64,000 nt of DNA from Platanthera guangdongensis. Its lineage: Eukaryota > Streptophyta > Magnoliopsida > Asparagales > Orchidaceae. The stretch lies in assembly GCA_039583875.1 (NCBI GenBank), contig CM077157.1:75764346-75828345 (forward strand). Direction: 5' to 3'. Within the stretch, counting starts at the first letter, position 1; every line of letters begins with the position of its first letter. Below the pieces are notes generated by a model, which was not told where the DNA came from, searched no databases, and saw only the letters and a list, made by a program, of their open reading frames with translations. Positions 23,488 through 35,262 of this stretch are shown here, piece after piece. Position numbers and translations under genes: made by a program.

Positions 23488-24161
23488 ATATGCATGCTTC
23501 TCGGGCATCTCATCTCCAAGCTATTGAGCGCGTTCTCAGATATTTAAATACTGCTCTGGGACAAAGACTCGTTTACAAACAATCTACCTCTCTATCTCTT
23601 GTTGCGTATTCTGACGCTGAGTATACCGGGTCTCTTGATGATAGACGTTCTACAACTGTTTTTTGTACATACTTCGGTGGACACCTTATTACCTAGTGTA
23701 GCAAGAAGTAGACCGTTGTTGCTCGTTCGTCTGTTGAGGCCGAGTACCGGGCTATGGCTGCTGTTGTATCTGAGTTAACCTGACTTGAAAGTCTTCTTAA
23801 TGATTTAGGACACAAACTCTCATCTCCAGCGACCTTATTTTCTGATAGTCAAGCAGCAATACATATTGCTAAGAATCCCATATTTCATGAACGAACAAAG
23901 CATATTGAAGTTGACTGTCACTTCATCCAAGAAAAAGTTCAATCAAAGAAGATAGAATTGAAGCATGTTCCCGCTACAGGACAAGTTGAATTTGTTGATA
24001 TCTTGACTAAAGCTCTCTCTAGGCCGTTAAACTATCAGTTCTTATCCAAGTTTGGTGCATACGACTTTTACGCTCCAGCTTGCGAGGGAGTTTTAGAAAA
24101 TGATCTTGTAAAGACCCATCTAGTGTCCAATTATAAGCCTTCTTCTTCCTCATGTACATAG
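23488..24161 (+). pseudogene. Copia C RNase H (3' half, decayed)
   Basis: Continuation of the RT cut at 7881: ASHLQAIERVLRYL, SLVAYSDAEYTGSLDDRRST, a TAG replacing the Trp codon after GGHLIT, another stop two codons after [63 protein letters not shown]. It ends in a serine-rich run and TAG at 24161. RNase H would remove the RNA of the hybrid. At least three in-frame stops. The 3' LTR is not delimited; it may start at or after TGTAAAGACCC near 24108. Confidence 0.82.
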
Positions 24162-24850
24162 CTCTTGGGCGTATTTATAGCTATCACAACATTAATAACG
24201 GTCGTGGTTTCGCGGTTAAAGCCTACATTTTCAAAATTTCAAGAAATTTAGAAATGTGAGGGGATTATGTTTACTCGAAAGCCCGCGACCAGATTCTCTC
24301 TAAGTTCAAGATGCGAGGTTAAGATTCTGCTGACTACACTAGCCGTCAGGTCACCAAGATGCAGAGGTCTAGGGAGAGACAGTCCAGACTCAACGCTGAC
24401 AGCCTAGTTGAGCGATCAGATTGCTTTTTCCTTATTTGCAAATCATGTAACCCGTCTCCCCTATCCGATTTTCTTGTACCTCGGGCAACCGATAAGCTTA
24501 GCCCTATCCGTTTAAACAGAGCCCTGAGCCTACAAAAAAAGGGGAGCAGCACTCTCAAAGCACGCTGATTCGAATCCTCGATCTCATCAGTTGTGAGCTA
24601 CGGTCTCAAATTTTGAGCCTTTGTGATCTCCTGCTCGTGCGGTTTCCTCTTTTCAACTGATGTAACCATTTTCCTTATTCAAACAAATAGCCCGCCGCAA
24701 GGGCGGGTAAGTCTGGTGTTGCCGCTTAGGTGGCCCTCTTGCTTCATGCATTCGCTCGATCATTAGTAGCTGATAACTAACATTCTCCTCCTTCCATCTA
24801 GCTCCCCTTCAGCGTGTCGTTGTGGAGGTGCATTTCTAGCATCAACAGTT
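24162..24850. other. Unassigned segment, GC-richer than flanks
   Basis: Follows copia C and may contain remains of its LTR (TATTTATAG near 24171). From about 24290 to 24840 base composition rises clearly above the neighbours, with the hairpin GCCCGCCGCAAGGGCGGG at about 24691-24708. No protein family recognised on either strand. Organellar origin is conceivable but untested. Confidence 0.3.
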
Positions 24851-26383
24851 ACACGTCGTTTTAGATCCCAAACTTTTATATCGGCCGATATATACAACAA
24901 TGATTCTAATATTATTAATTCAAAGATGAATAAATTCATAAGAATCTTACACAAATTAGTGAAGAAAAAAAAGAAAAGATGTGATATTAAAAAATTATGT
25001 AAAGTCAAAATTGAATCTAGCTGATAATTTTACCAAAGGATTTTCCTAACGAAAGATTAAATTATTATAAAGGGTAATGAAGCTTAAGGTCACATAATTT
25101 GTTATCAATGGTGAATATTCAAATTATGTGATTGAATATCTCATGAATTATATTAAATGCGGTGGAAATGAAGGCGTTGATGTAGTATAGTAATGAGTGC
25201 TAATTCAAATGATTAAGATAATTTTCTCATCTTTCATATAATGTAGTGTTATACATAACATATAGATTGAACCTATAGTTCTTAAAGGTTGTCAAACGTA
25301 TTTTTTGTGAAATATTTGATATAAAATATCTTCTGTGGTGACACTTACATGAGTCGTCACGATTTTGGAATCCGGGAAGAACACCAATAACCTCTATGAA
25401 AATTAAGCATTGTGCAGGACCAATAAAGCGTGCACCGTCATTACCCAATGAACAATCAATTTTTTGTGTGCTTAATTAATTTATTAATCAAATGAATATA
25501 ATTTAAAGTCTCAAGCATATTAAATTTTTTGATAGAAAAAATAAATATTAGGTGAAGATTCAAGATAATCATTCCGCCCATACTAATGTGGGCTAGGTTG
25601 AGAATTCAAACAAACAAAAATTAAACATGTAGAGCTCGAAGATTGAGCTAGTTGAATTGTAAGTTGTAACTGAATTTTCATTGACGATCATCGAATTACA
25701 ATCGACGTTTTTCGAGCGCTATTTTAAAATCTTAATCGACTTGCAATCAACGTCCTTCGAATGTCTATCGATGACAGATTATTCTCCTTCAGTGCGGCGT
25801 CCTATCGACAATCATTGAGTGTCATTTGATGATGGTCCAGAGCCTATCATGAATTTTCATTTACGTATTTCTTTATAGTTTTTCTGTTGATCGCCTTTAA
25901 TTTTATAACCATTGTGGTTACTCTTTATAGCTGTTTACAATTAATATTGTGTTTGTATCATCTATTTCTTTATATGATGTTATTTATTTTCATTGTTGTT
26001 TAAATTAATTGTGTAATTATTACTACTATTTTTCGAGCTATTAATATGAGCTCTTTTTACCGTTTCATACATAGTTTGAGATATACAAACTTCTTATACA
26101 TTCTTTTTGTCTGCGAGTTCCTTTTTGACTTGCTTCATGCAGTAGAAATTTAAGTGCTTGGTGTTTCTTCGATATTTGCACACATCGGAATTTCATATTT
26201 TAACAGTGTGTTGTGTCTTAAAGAAGCGAGTAACAGTTGGAAGTTCTGTCGAAAGATGGTGCAATTCTTTTAGGGCAGTAATCATAAGTTGTATTCAGGC
26301 TCAATTTCTTACTAATCTTTTCTTAGCATATTTTCAATTATTTCCACAAATATTTAATTTTATCTCCCCCAAAAAATATTATC
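24851..26383. other. AT-rich host or relic sequence, no exon seen
   Basis: Begins with the CGTTTTAGATCCCAAAC segment shared with 6565-6660. I read the minus strand for missing exons of the host START-like gene and saw none. A minus frame at 25448-25227 is open for 73 codons but matches no family I know. Confidence 0.4.
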
Positions 26384-26388
26384 GTTAT

Positions 26389-27823
26389 TGTTGAAATTTC
26401 CCGGACCTTGGAGTTAGCAGGGGTTATCTCAACTTAAGTCAGTCACAACCAGAAAACATGCAACACAAGAGTCTTTATTGATTAACAGCAATCTTTTTTA
26501 CAAGGCGAGACATACATGGCGAGACATGCTTCACCAAACAACCACCAAAGAGAAAAGCAGAGATTACAAAGACAAGACAAACAAGCCGCGTGGACTCAAA
26601 CACCAAGCCGCCGGTCTACTGCTGTGTAGTCCGCACAGTCTGCCAGGTCGCCAGACCGCAACCCAAGCCGCGTGGACTACCCCTTATTCCAATGCTAGCT
26701 CTAGCCGTCGATCTGCAAGCCGCCTAACCGCGAGATCGCCTAGCCGCCAGACCGCACAGGCTGCAATGTCGAAAAGAACAGTCCACCTGAAGCAGGCGAC
26801 TTATTGAACCCCGAACCAAGTTGTCAAAGAGAAGACCGTCTGGTCGCTCTCCGCGACCTGCTGTTTACTGCCTATTGCTTAACCGCAGAGTCCACAATGT
26901 CCCTGACCGCAATCAGAGCCAAGTCCTGGCTTTCCAGTGCTATCCGCACAACCTGCACAACACAACCTGGTCAACTCTATCAAATCGCGCTGACACCAAA
27001 AGTCAGTCCGCAACAACTGTTGCGGGCTCAAGTTACTATTCACTTACTTCGGTTCTCTACTATTCCTGATGTGACATGAGTCCTATTTATAGGCACGATG
27101 ATGAGTGTGGTCACCGCCCTAGCAGATAGGATTACCGCCACATCCCGCAGCAAGACGTCTCCGCAGTCCGCGGATACATTCCACTCCGCCGCGACCTGTG
27201 CAGGATAGCCAGCACCATAGCTTCTCCAAGGCCGGACACAATCGCCAGTCCGCCTTGTCGCCAACGGCCTAGCCAGGACCGCCACAGCCAGACTCTGCAG
27301 CAACATGGTCCGCCAATCCGCGGACCAAGCTCCAGCCCGCTTATCCCGAGCCCACGGCCTCGCCACAAGGCAAATGCCGGACTTAGCGGACACACAACTT
27401 TAGTCCGCTCATCCCGAGCCCACGGCTTCGCCACCAAGGCAACTGCCGGACTCAGCGGACAAACCGCTTCAGTCCGCTCATCCCGAGCCCATAGCTTCGC
27501 CACCAAGGCAACTGCCGGACTCAGCGAACACACCGTTCCAGTCCGCTCATACTGCGGACAGCTCTAGTCTGCATATCCCTGCATACAACTCTGGTCTGCA
27601 TACCCTGAGTCCATATCCTTGTCACCAAGACACCTACCGGACTCAGCGGACACTGCTTCAGTCTGCTTACACAGCAGACACCTCCAATCCGCATATCCCG
27701 AGTCCATGACCATGCCACCAGGGCAACTGTCGGACCCAGCTCCAGCCCGCATGTAATTGCGGACGCAATCTCCAGTCCGCTTCTCCCAAATTCGCAACCA
27801 AGGAAAATAGCTCTTATGCCGAG
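26389..27823 (-). repeat. Copia A 3' LTR, first segment
   Basis: Continues at 32409-32949 after the copia C2 insertion. Contains the TATA box GCCTATAAATAGG (minus, 27082-27094) and about twenty TCCGC or GCGGA words, several in 30-60 bp sub-repeats (27380-27720). The undisturbed site GCCTT at 27254-27258 is the empty-site equivalent of the gypsy E insertion in the other LTR. Confidence 0.88.
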
Positions 27824-28185
27824 TGTTAAAAGTAGCGAACATGTAGAAACAAACAGATATAGTTTTGAATAATTGAAACTTTATTATACAAAAAAGATGA
27901 CTATTACAAAGGTATGCCCTCCCTTATATAGAATGGAGGAGAGATGAGAGAATACAAATAAGAGATGTGAGACTAAAAATTTACAAGCTAGGCGGACTAT
28001 ACAAAGTAAACCGCACAAGCCGCGCGGTTAGACAGAAGGGCTAACCGCACGACTACAACAAGAGAAGCAGAGAGGTCGCCTGTGAAGATCGCTAGACCGC
28101 CCGGTTTACAAGCCGGCGAGTCAAACCGCCAGACCGCGCGGTTTTCAACCCGCCAAGACAGACCGCCCGGTCACCAACTTCAACA
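27824..28185 (-). repeat. 3' LTR of copia C2 (362 bp)
   Basis: Starts TGTTAAAAGTAG and ends ACTTCAACA. TATA-like CTATATAAGG on the minus strand at 27922-27931. Contains GACCGCCCGGTC and ACCGCGCGGT palindromes. Confidence 0.93.
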
Positions 28186-28192
28186 CTCCCCC

Positions 28193-31100
28193 TCAAGCTG
28201 GAGCATATATATCAATCATGCCCAGCTTGTCGCAAACATGCAGAAACGAGGCGGAAACTGGCTTGGTGAAGATGTCAGCCAGCTCTTTATCAGACGTGAC
28301 AAACGAAGTGCAAATTTGTTCTTTTAAAATCTCTTCACGAATGAAATGACAGTCAACCTCAATGTGCTTTGTTCTTTCATGGAATACCGGATTTTTGGAG
28401 ATGTATATGGCGGCCTTGTTATCACAGAACATAGGTAGAGGATGGTTGTACACCTCTCCTAAATCTAGCATGAGAGCCCGCAACCATTTCAACTCACAAG
28501 TGGTTGACGCCATACTGCGATACTCAGCTTCTGCACTGGATCTGGAGACAACAGACTGCTTCTTGCTCTTCTAGCTCACCAGATTTCCCCCAACAAAGGT
28601 GCAAAAACCTGAGGTTGACTTGCGATCCCCTTTGTCATCAGCATAACTTGCATCTGAGTAGGCTTCAATCCTCAGATGACCATTCTTCTGAAAAAGTAAT
28701 CCTTTCCCAGGCGCTGCTTTGACATACTCCAAGATTCGCAAGGCGGACTGTAGATGACACTCCCTAGGCGCTTGCATGAATTGACTCACCTTGCCCACAG
28801 CATAGGAAATGTCGGGTCTGGTCACTGTGAGATATATGAGCTTACCAACCAGACGCCTGTACCGCGAACTATCTGAAAGAGGAGGAGAATCATCTGTCCA
28901 GGTTTTGTCCTCCCCAGTAGCCATGGGGCATCGGGCAGGTTTTGCTCCAGTTAATCCTGTCTCTTTTAAAAGATCAAGGGCATACTTACGCTGAGAGAGA
29001 ACTAAGGAGTCGGGCTTCCGAAAGAGTTCGATCCCCAGAAAGTACTTTGGAGAGCCCATATCTTTAGTGATCAGATGTTGGCGAAGATGTCGCTTTGTCA
29101 GGGCTACCCCTTCCTGGTCATCGTCAGTGAGAAGAATATCATCGACGTACACAGCAAGAACAACCAGCCCAGAAGGAGTTTTGCGAATAAAGAGAGAGTG
29201 ATCAGCAGAGCTTCGCACAAAACCAACAGCCGCCACAATGCCGTTGAACTTGTCAAACCAAGCTCGAGGACTCTGCTTGAGGCCATAAATTGCCTTCCGC
29301 AGCCGGCATACTCGTGTCTCCCCCTGAGCAACATACCCAGGAGGTTGCTCCATGTAAACGGCCTCGTGAAGATCACCATAAAGGAAGGCATTCTTGACGT
29401 CCAGCTGAGAAATCGGCCAATCCCGATTGACGGCCACAGAGAGAAGAACCCGGATAGTGCTGAGACGAGCCACAGGGGAGAAGGTGTCAAAGTAATCAAC
29501 CCCATAGGTCTGAGTAAAGCCCTTAGCAACAAGGCGAGCCTTATACCGATCCACAGTGCCGTCTGGGCTAAATTTGACCACAAAGACCCAGCGACAGCCA
29601 ACAACATCAGTACCGAAGGGAGGAGGAACAAGAGTCCAGGTACCCCGCTCAGTTAGGGTCGCCATTTCCTCATCCATGGCCATCTTCCAGTGAGGAATAG
29701 CAAGGGCCTCCTGATAGGAGCGGGGTGTGGCAGTGGCAGAGATAGCCAGTGCAAATGCCCTGCGAGAAGGGGTAAGACGATCATAGGAAACAACAGCAGC
29801 AAGGGGGTGTAGGGTACACGTCCGCACCCCTTTGCGAAGAGCTATAGGAAGATCCAGGTCAGCCGGGCCCGCGGCATCCGGAGCATCCGTGGTAGAGAAA
29901 GCTGGCCCGGGAGAAGAGAGCGACGACAGCGGAGATGAGGGAGAGGGTGGTGGAGAAGGGAGAGAGAGAGGTGGAGGAAGAGGAGGGGGTGGAGACGGTG
30001 TAGGGGTGGAGAGTGTAGTAGGAGGCGAGGGAACGAAGGGAATGGCAGGAGAATCAGAAGCTGGGAGAAGAGGAGAGGAGCCATTCGAGAAGTAGGAGGT
30101 ATTCTCGAATAAGGTGACGTCAGCAGAGACGAACTGCTTACGAAGGACGGGATCAAAGCAACAATAGCCTTTCTGAGTGGTGGAGTACCCCAGAAAGACA
30201 CATTTTGTGGAGCGAGGGGAGAGCTTATCACAGGTGGCAGAAGGGGTATGCACAAAGGCAGTGCATCCAAAGATTTGGAGAGGAAGAGAAAACAGCTCCT
30301 TGCCCGGATACAAAATGGAGAACGGGGTTTGGGCGTGGAGAACCGTGGAGGGAATGCGATTGATGAGGTAGTAGGCAAGGAGAACAGCATAGCCCCAATA
30401 GGAGCGAGGAACATGCATCTAGGTCATCAAGGTGCGAGCGACATCGAGGAGGTGACGGTTTTTGCGTTCGGCCACACCATTTTGTTGTGAAGTATATACA
30501 CAACTAGTTTGATGAAGAATCCCATTTTGCATGCAGAATGTAGAGAAGTCACGACTGAGATATTCTTGGGCATTATCAGATCGAAAAAGTTTGATAGAAA
30601 CACCAAACTGAGTTTTGATCATGAGATAGAAGGATGTCCATACAGAGAATAATTCGGAGCGATCTTTTAATAGATACACCCACGTACAGCGAGAGAAATC
30701 ATCAATGAACGTGACAAAATATGAACTACCCCGACCAATGGTAAGAGTAGGAGAAGGACCCCAGATATCGGAGTGGATAAGATCAAACGGACGGGTAGAG
30801 CTACGAACGTGCTTTGGAGGGAAGGAGGAGCGGTGATGCTTGCCAAGCTGACAGGCCTCACAGTTGAGCGGAGGACTTTGAGGAGGAAGGTGGGGTAGAA
30901 GTTGACGAAGAAGACGGGGAGGAGCATGACCAAGGCGGAGATGCCATCGGAGAAGATCTGTGGAGGTGGAGGAGAAGGTGGAAAAAGAAGAAATGTTGTA
31001 CAGGAAGTATAGGCCGCCACTCTCAGTCCCAGTAGCAATCGTCCGTTGGGAGTCCGGATCCTGAAAAGAGCAAGAAGTTGAATTAAATGTGACGGAACAC

Positions 31101-31495
31101 TGTAATTGCTTGCAAAGAGAGGTAACAGATAATAAGTTGCACGGGAACTGGGGCACGTATAGAGTATCCGCCAAGTGAAGAGACGGAGTGATATGAACTA
31201 TCCCTGTTCCATGGACTGATGATGAAGAGCCGTCAGCGAGAATAACCGGGGGCAAGCGGTCATGTTTGTCTAGGAGAGAGAAACACAGGAGATGGCCGGT
31301 CATATGATTCGTAGCACCAGTGTCGATCAGCCATTTTCCCTGAGTAACAACGTGGGCACGACCAGAAGACGTGACAACCGAGGCGAATGGCTTGGAGGAG
31401 GATATGAAAGCCATGAAGGGAGGAATAAGAAACTGCAGCGGTCTCGGTGACAGCACACCAGCGGCAAGAAGGGCCACGACCAAGGTGCAGAGCAC
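28193..31495 (-). pseudogene. Copia C2 pol: protease, integrase, RT, RNase H with two stops
   Basis: Continuous frame of about 1,100 codons. Protease: KWLIDTGATNHMTG. Integrase: LRLGHAPPRLL, CEACQLGKH, then DLIHSDIWGP, FIDDFSRCTWVYLL, FRSDNAQEY and TSQQNGVAERKNRHLLD. A TAG at 30421-30419 replaces one codon between ARTLMT and MHVPRSYWGY. RT: WVFVVKFSPDG, LVAKGFTQTYGVDY, SQLDVKNAFLYGDL, GLKQSPRAWFDKF and catalytic YVDDILL. A second TAG at 28573-28571 replaces the Trp after GGNLVS. RNase [46 protein letters not shown], stop at 28193. Otherwise no frameshift. Both stops are explained by single C/G-to-T/A changes. Together these would copy and insert the element, but a capsid would have to come from elsewhere. 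Confidence 0.9.
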
Positions 31496-32046
31496 AAGCC
31501 GCGTGACTGAACCAGGAGGTCGCGGCGACTAACAAGCAGGAGCGGCTAAAGGAAGAAAGGCAGAGAGGCCGCTCAAACAAGGAAGAATCCGCGCGAACAG
31601 AGAGAAAGCCGCGGGGAGAGGAAAAGAGAGCAACCCGCGTGAAACCGCAGCGGGTTAAAGGGAAGAAGCCGCGCGAACACGAGCGGTTAGGAAGCAGAAC
31701 AAGGCACAGCGGGGAAGAGGTCGCGCGGACTGAAAAGTCCGAGCGAACAGAAGAGAAGAGGAAGAAGAAGCAGCAGCGACAACAACAAGTCGCAAGCCGG
31801 GCGAACAGACGCAGGCCGCGCAGCTAGGGGAAAAACAGGCGGCTAGAAGGAAACAGGTCGCTGCGACAACTAAACAGGTCGCGGCGACGAAAAGCAGCAA
31901 GAGAAGAGAAGCAACAAGCCGCGCGAACAGAGAAGCGGGCGGAAGAGAGGAGAAGCCGCGAAGACAGGTCGCGAGAAGCAGAAACAAGTGGCGAGAAACA
32001 GAGAGCGCACACAATCAGGAGGAAAAGACCGTGTGCTCTGATACCA
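31496..32046 (-). other. Leader of copia C2 in place of gag
   Basis: Begins with primer site TGGTATCAGAGC (32044-32033 on the minus strand). The following about 500 bases are purine-biased on the plus strand and full of GCGCGAACAGA, AGGTCGCGGCGA and AAGCCGCG words. No gag or zinc-knuckle wording in any frame. Confidence 0.65.
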
Positions 32047-32408
32047 TGTTAAAAGTAGCGAACATGTAGAAACAAACAGATATAGTTTTGAATAATTGAA
32101 ACTTTATTATCCAAAAAAGATGACTATTACAAAGGTATGCCCTCCCTTATATAGAATGGAGGAGAGATGAGAGAATACAAATAAGAGATGTGAGACTAAA
32201 AATTTACAAGCTAGGCGGACTATACAAAGTAAACCGCACAAGCCGCGCGGTTAGACAGAAGGGCTAACCGCACGGCTACAACAAGAGAAGCAGAGAGGTC
32301 ACCTGTGAAGATCGCTAGACCGCCCGGTTTACAAGCCGGCGAGTCAAACCGCCAGACCGCGCGGTCTTCAACTCGCCAAGACAGACCGCCCGGTCACCAA
32401 CTTCAACA
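32047..32408 (-). repeat. 5' LTR of copia C2 (362 bp)
   Basis: Same length as 27824-28185; TATA-like CTATATAAGG on the minus strand at 32145-32154. Ends ACTTCAACA, then target duplication CCGAG. Confidence 0.93.
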
Positions 32409-32949
32409 CCGAGCTCAGCGGACTGAGAAGCAATCCGCTCTCCACTGCGCGATCTCCCCGCACTGAGCCAAACATGGACCTGGTTCAAAACCAACCAAGT
32501 CCACACCACTGGCCAAAAGGGCCAGTCCGCACTTACTGGCGGACGTTGGATCCAGTCAGCCAAATCTGGTGACCTCCATCACCTGTCCGCACTGACTGGC
32601 AATCTCCGCGGCTTCACTTGCCGCTTCACTAGAGCAAGACGAAGGCTTCTGCCAAGCCGATCTGCCGAGCTCCAGTTCTTCAGTCCACTTCGTGTCGGAC
32701 TCCGCGGATAGAATTTCTATCCGCCCGGTTACCTTCTGGGATCCAGCTGCTTGCAGAGCATAAGCCGGCCTGGCTAACCGTCGCTGCTGTCCGCGTAGTC
32801 CGCGCAAACAGACTTCCCAGGCCGCCACAGAACAAGTCGTCTGCACCAGCCCCGCCGACATGGCTGTCTGCCAGCCCTGTCTGCATAGTCCGCGCAGATA
32901 GGTTGCCCAAGTCTTCCATTCACCCACTTTCACTTCACAATTTTCAACA
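32409..32949 (-). repeat. Copia A 3' LTR, second segment
   Basis: Resumes with CCGAGCTCAGCGG and runs to TTTTCAACA. Aligns with 47391-47930 of the other LTR. The adjacent plus-strand CTCCTCTTTGAAG is the complement of the purine tract AAAGAGGAG. Confidence 0.85.
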
Positions 32950-33350
32950 CTCCTCTTTGAAGTGAGAAGTGGCGAATAACTCCAGCAGCTCCCGTAACCT
33001 TGCACCTGGTCCCTCCGATAGCATCTACGAAAAGATGTGCAAGACATAGTTCTCGCCCCGCATATCATGGACCACGAGGGTGCCCTCTAGCATCTCCCGA
33101 AAGTAGTCATGCATCCCTCTGCCTTCTTCTTCAGCTTCAACCTCCACTTATGCATCACAGGAGTATCACCAACAACCTTGAGCACAGGGGCCCCAGCCTC
33201 GTCACCTCTGAGAGAAGTCACCTCCTTGATTCTAGTGGGATCATCACAGCTAGAAGGTACTCGCTCTACCTGAGGGCTTGCAAAGAAACATGGGACTAAA
33301 CTCGCCGTGTTCTCTTTGTTATATCGAGCTGGTGGGTTACTGATCCTCTT
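32950..33350 (-). other. Copia A 3' interior where RT should be
   Basis: Between the integrase linker and the 3' LTR lie only 400 bases. The minus strand begins CCACCAGCTCGATA (equivalent to PPARY of D) and then shows LVPCF and DEAGAPVLKVVGDTPVMHKWRLK-like wording, but no RT or RNase H motif. Confidence 0.55.
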
Positions 33351-34475
33351 CTATCTCCGAAGAACCTGATCATGGCTAACCACCTCCGCTGCTCCTCCTG
33401 AACTACCTCCGTTCCCAGGCAAACCCAAAACAATGCTCCCCTTTCTTCCTGAACAAGAGGTCACCTTACTAGAACCAGGAGCACCTGGAGCAATGCTCCC
33501 CCTGCTACCTGAACCAGAAGCCTCCGCTCTCGAATAAGAACTACCTGGAACATTGCTCCTCCTGCTTCTTGAACTGGAGGCCTCCACCTTCGAGCCAGAA
33601 GGACCTAGAGCATCGCTCCCCCTGCTTCCCGACCGTGATGCCTTTGCCCCGGAGCTAAAACAACCTGGAGCTCCTGGTGACTCAGGCAGCTCCAACTGAT
33701 ACTTAGCAGCAGCCTCCTTCAGCCCACCATCTGACCTACTCATCTCTAGCTCCACATAAGAGCTATCCCAATACGGCGTCAACTCATCGAAGACAACGTC
33801 TCTCGACACGATGAGCCTCTTCGTCGCAGGATCCATACACCTCCATCTTCTCCTCTGCTCATCATACCCAACACAGACTAGCTTCATCTTGAGAGCATCC
33901 GGAGTGTGTATGTAGCAGGTAGATCCAAACACCCGTAGGTGCTTTACACTAGGATTCACCCCGGACATCAGCTCATATGGAGTCTTCACATTGATCGGAC
34001 TAAGAGGCATCCGATTGATGACATGAGCAGCACAGGTCATCCCTTCCGCCCAAAGAGCCTTAGGAACGTCTTTACTCTGAAGCCAACACTTACAAGTCTC
34101 TATCAACCAACGGATCATCCGAGCTGCATCACTACCTTGTTGTGAAGTATGTCCACAAGAAAGCTCCTTCCGGATCCCATTCTTTCTGCAAACGTTTGAG
34201 AACTCGGTTGAGCCAAACTCACCACCGATGCTTGTCCTCAACTTCTTGATCCGCAGGCCAAGCTGGTCATCCACAAGCTTCTTGAACTCCACAAACAAGC
34301 GCATCATGTTCGACGTCGCTTTCATGAAGTATACCCAAGTATACCCTGAATATTCATCAACCAATATCAGCATGTACCTGCTGCCTCTAAGACTGGCGGT
34401 GACGGTCGGTCCAACCAGAGCACCATGGATAACCTCCAAAGGTGTTTTACATCTGGATTGTGTCTTATCAACCAT
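33351..34475 (-). pseudogene. Copia A integrase (catalytic residues lost)
   Basis: 374 open codons. GPTVTASLRGSRYMLILVDEY starts the core; YTWVYFMKATS and FVEFKKLVDDQLGLRIKKLR follow. Where DNGGEF is expected the text is TSIGGEF, so a catalytic Asp is absent. Later: LWAEGMTCAAHVINRMPLSPIN, VFGSTCYIHTPDALK, VSRDVVFDELTPYW and a Ser/Gly-rich linker with imperfect repeats of the type SRSGSRGSxAPG. The frame is closed by a stop at 33351. Related to copia D 5425-6530. The N-terminal zinc domain is largely missing. Confidence 0.8.
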
Positions 34476-34639
34476 AAAGTGATAAGCTTCACCATGCTGA
34501 CATCCCGCACACCCCCGACCATCGTCATAGGATTACAATCTAGTCAATCCTCTTACGAGTCTTCTTACCGTCATTGCTTTCAGCTTGTCCATCCCTACAT
34601 GCCCCAGTCTTTCATGTCAGATAGCTGCACTATCACTGG

Positions 34640-35250
34640 CCTTCATCCGATCAGCACCGAACTTGTTAAAATCCCAACTAAGTTCTTCTCCTTACTCCCA
34701 ACATGAGCTATGTTCGTCGAGAGCAAGACAACCTTGCACTCTTTCCTGAGATGACCATGCTGCTTGTATTTATAGCACCTTGGTCCTTCCTTCCTCTTCC
34801 CATCACGCCTAGGAAAAACACTCATCTCTTGCTGATATGAAGTAGAAGGACCATCCTCTGCAGCAACCTTCACCTCCTTCCTAAACAACCCATCAAGGGA
34901 AGTCCAAACCTACGCAGCTGACCGACATCCACTGATGTGGTCCAAGAGCTCCAATGAGATCACCTGCTTGAGAATAGACTCCGCTTTCGCATTTGTCTCC
35001 TTCCAAGCTCTCATCTCTTCAACATTGCCAGCAGTAGCCTCTTGTCTTTCTGCTCTGCATACTACCTCCCAAAGGTATTCGCCAAGAAGAAAGCTCTTCA
35101 TACAAGACTTCTACCTATCAAAGTTCGTCTCTATAAGGAGTTCAATTACAAGACAACTTGCATCTTCCACTGTCATGGTTCAACCACTGGTTCCCTCTTC
35201 ACAAGAGCAACAACCACTTCAGTTCATCACTGCTTATCCACTCCAATCTG
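34640..35250 (-). pseudogene. Copia A gag (internally deleted)
   Basis: Two frames: EEMRAWKETNAKAESILKQ with HISGCRSAA (35101-34910), and AEDGPSTSYQQEMSVF followed by a knuckle CYKYKQHGHLRKEC whose second Cys is Tyr. Compared with copia D about 100 residues between CxSAA and GDGPSTSYQQE are missing. It could not form a normal capsid. Confidence 0.7.
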
Positions 35251-35262
35251 GCACTGATACCA
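35250..35262 (-). other. Primer binding site of copia A
   Basis: Minus strand TGGTATCAGTGCC directly next to the LTR end CAACA: initiator Met-tRNA type. Confidence 0.8.

Larger units (their letters stand above)
27824..32408 (-). mobile_element. Ty1/copia element C2, gag-less
   Basis: 4,585 bp with two 362 bp LTRs (27824-28185 and 32047-32408) that differ at about five positions, and the target duplication CCGAG (27819-27823 and 32409-32413). It is inserted in the copia A 3' LTR; the intact site GCCGAGCTCAGCGG is visible in the other LTR near 47391. On the minus strand: primer site TGGTATCAGAGC, 0.5 kb of non-coding leader, then one frame for protease, integrase, RT and RNase H with two stops, then purine tract TTGAGGGGGAG. 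No capsid gene. Confidence 0.93.

Noticed and set aside
24545..24590. TTCGAAT word resembling a tRNA T-loop
   Set aside because: No T stem and no acceptor or anticodon arm around it.
25227..25448. Minus frame of 73 codons as a candidate missing host exon
   Set aside because: No wording of the START-like family and no convincing splice sites.
29075..29656. 193-codon plus-strand frame
   Set aside because: Antisense shadow of the copia C2 RT, with no own family.
32033..32046. CTGATACCA words at several places
   Set aside because: They are complements of retroelement primer sites, not tRNA genes.
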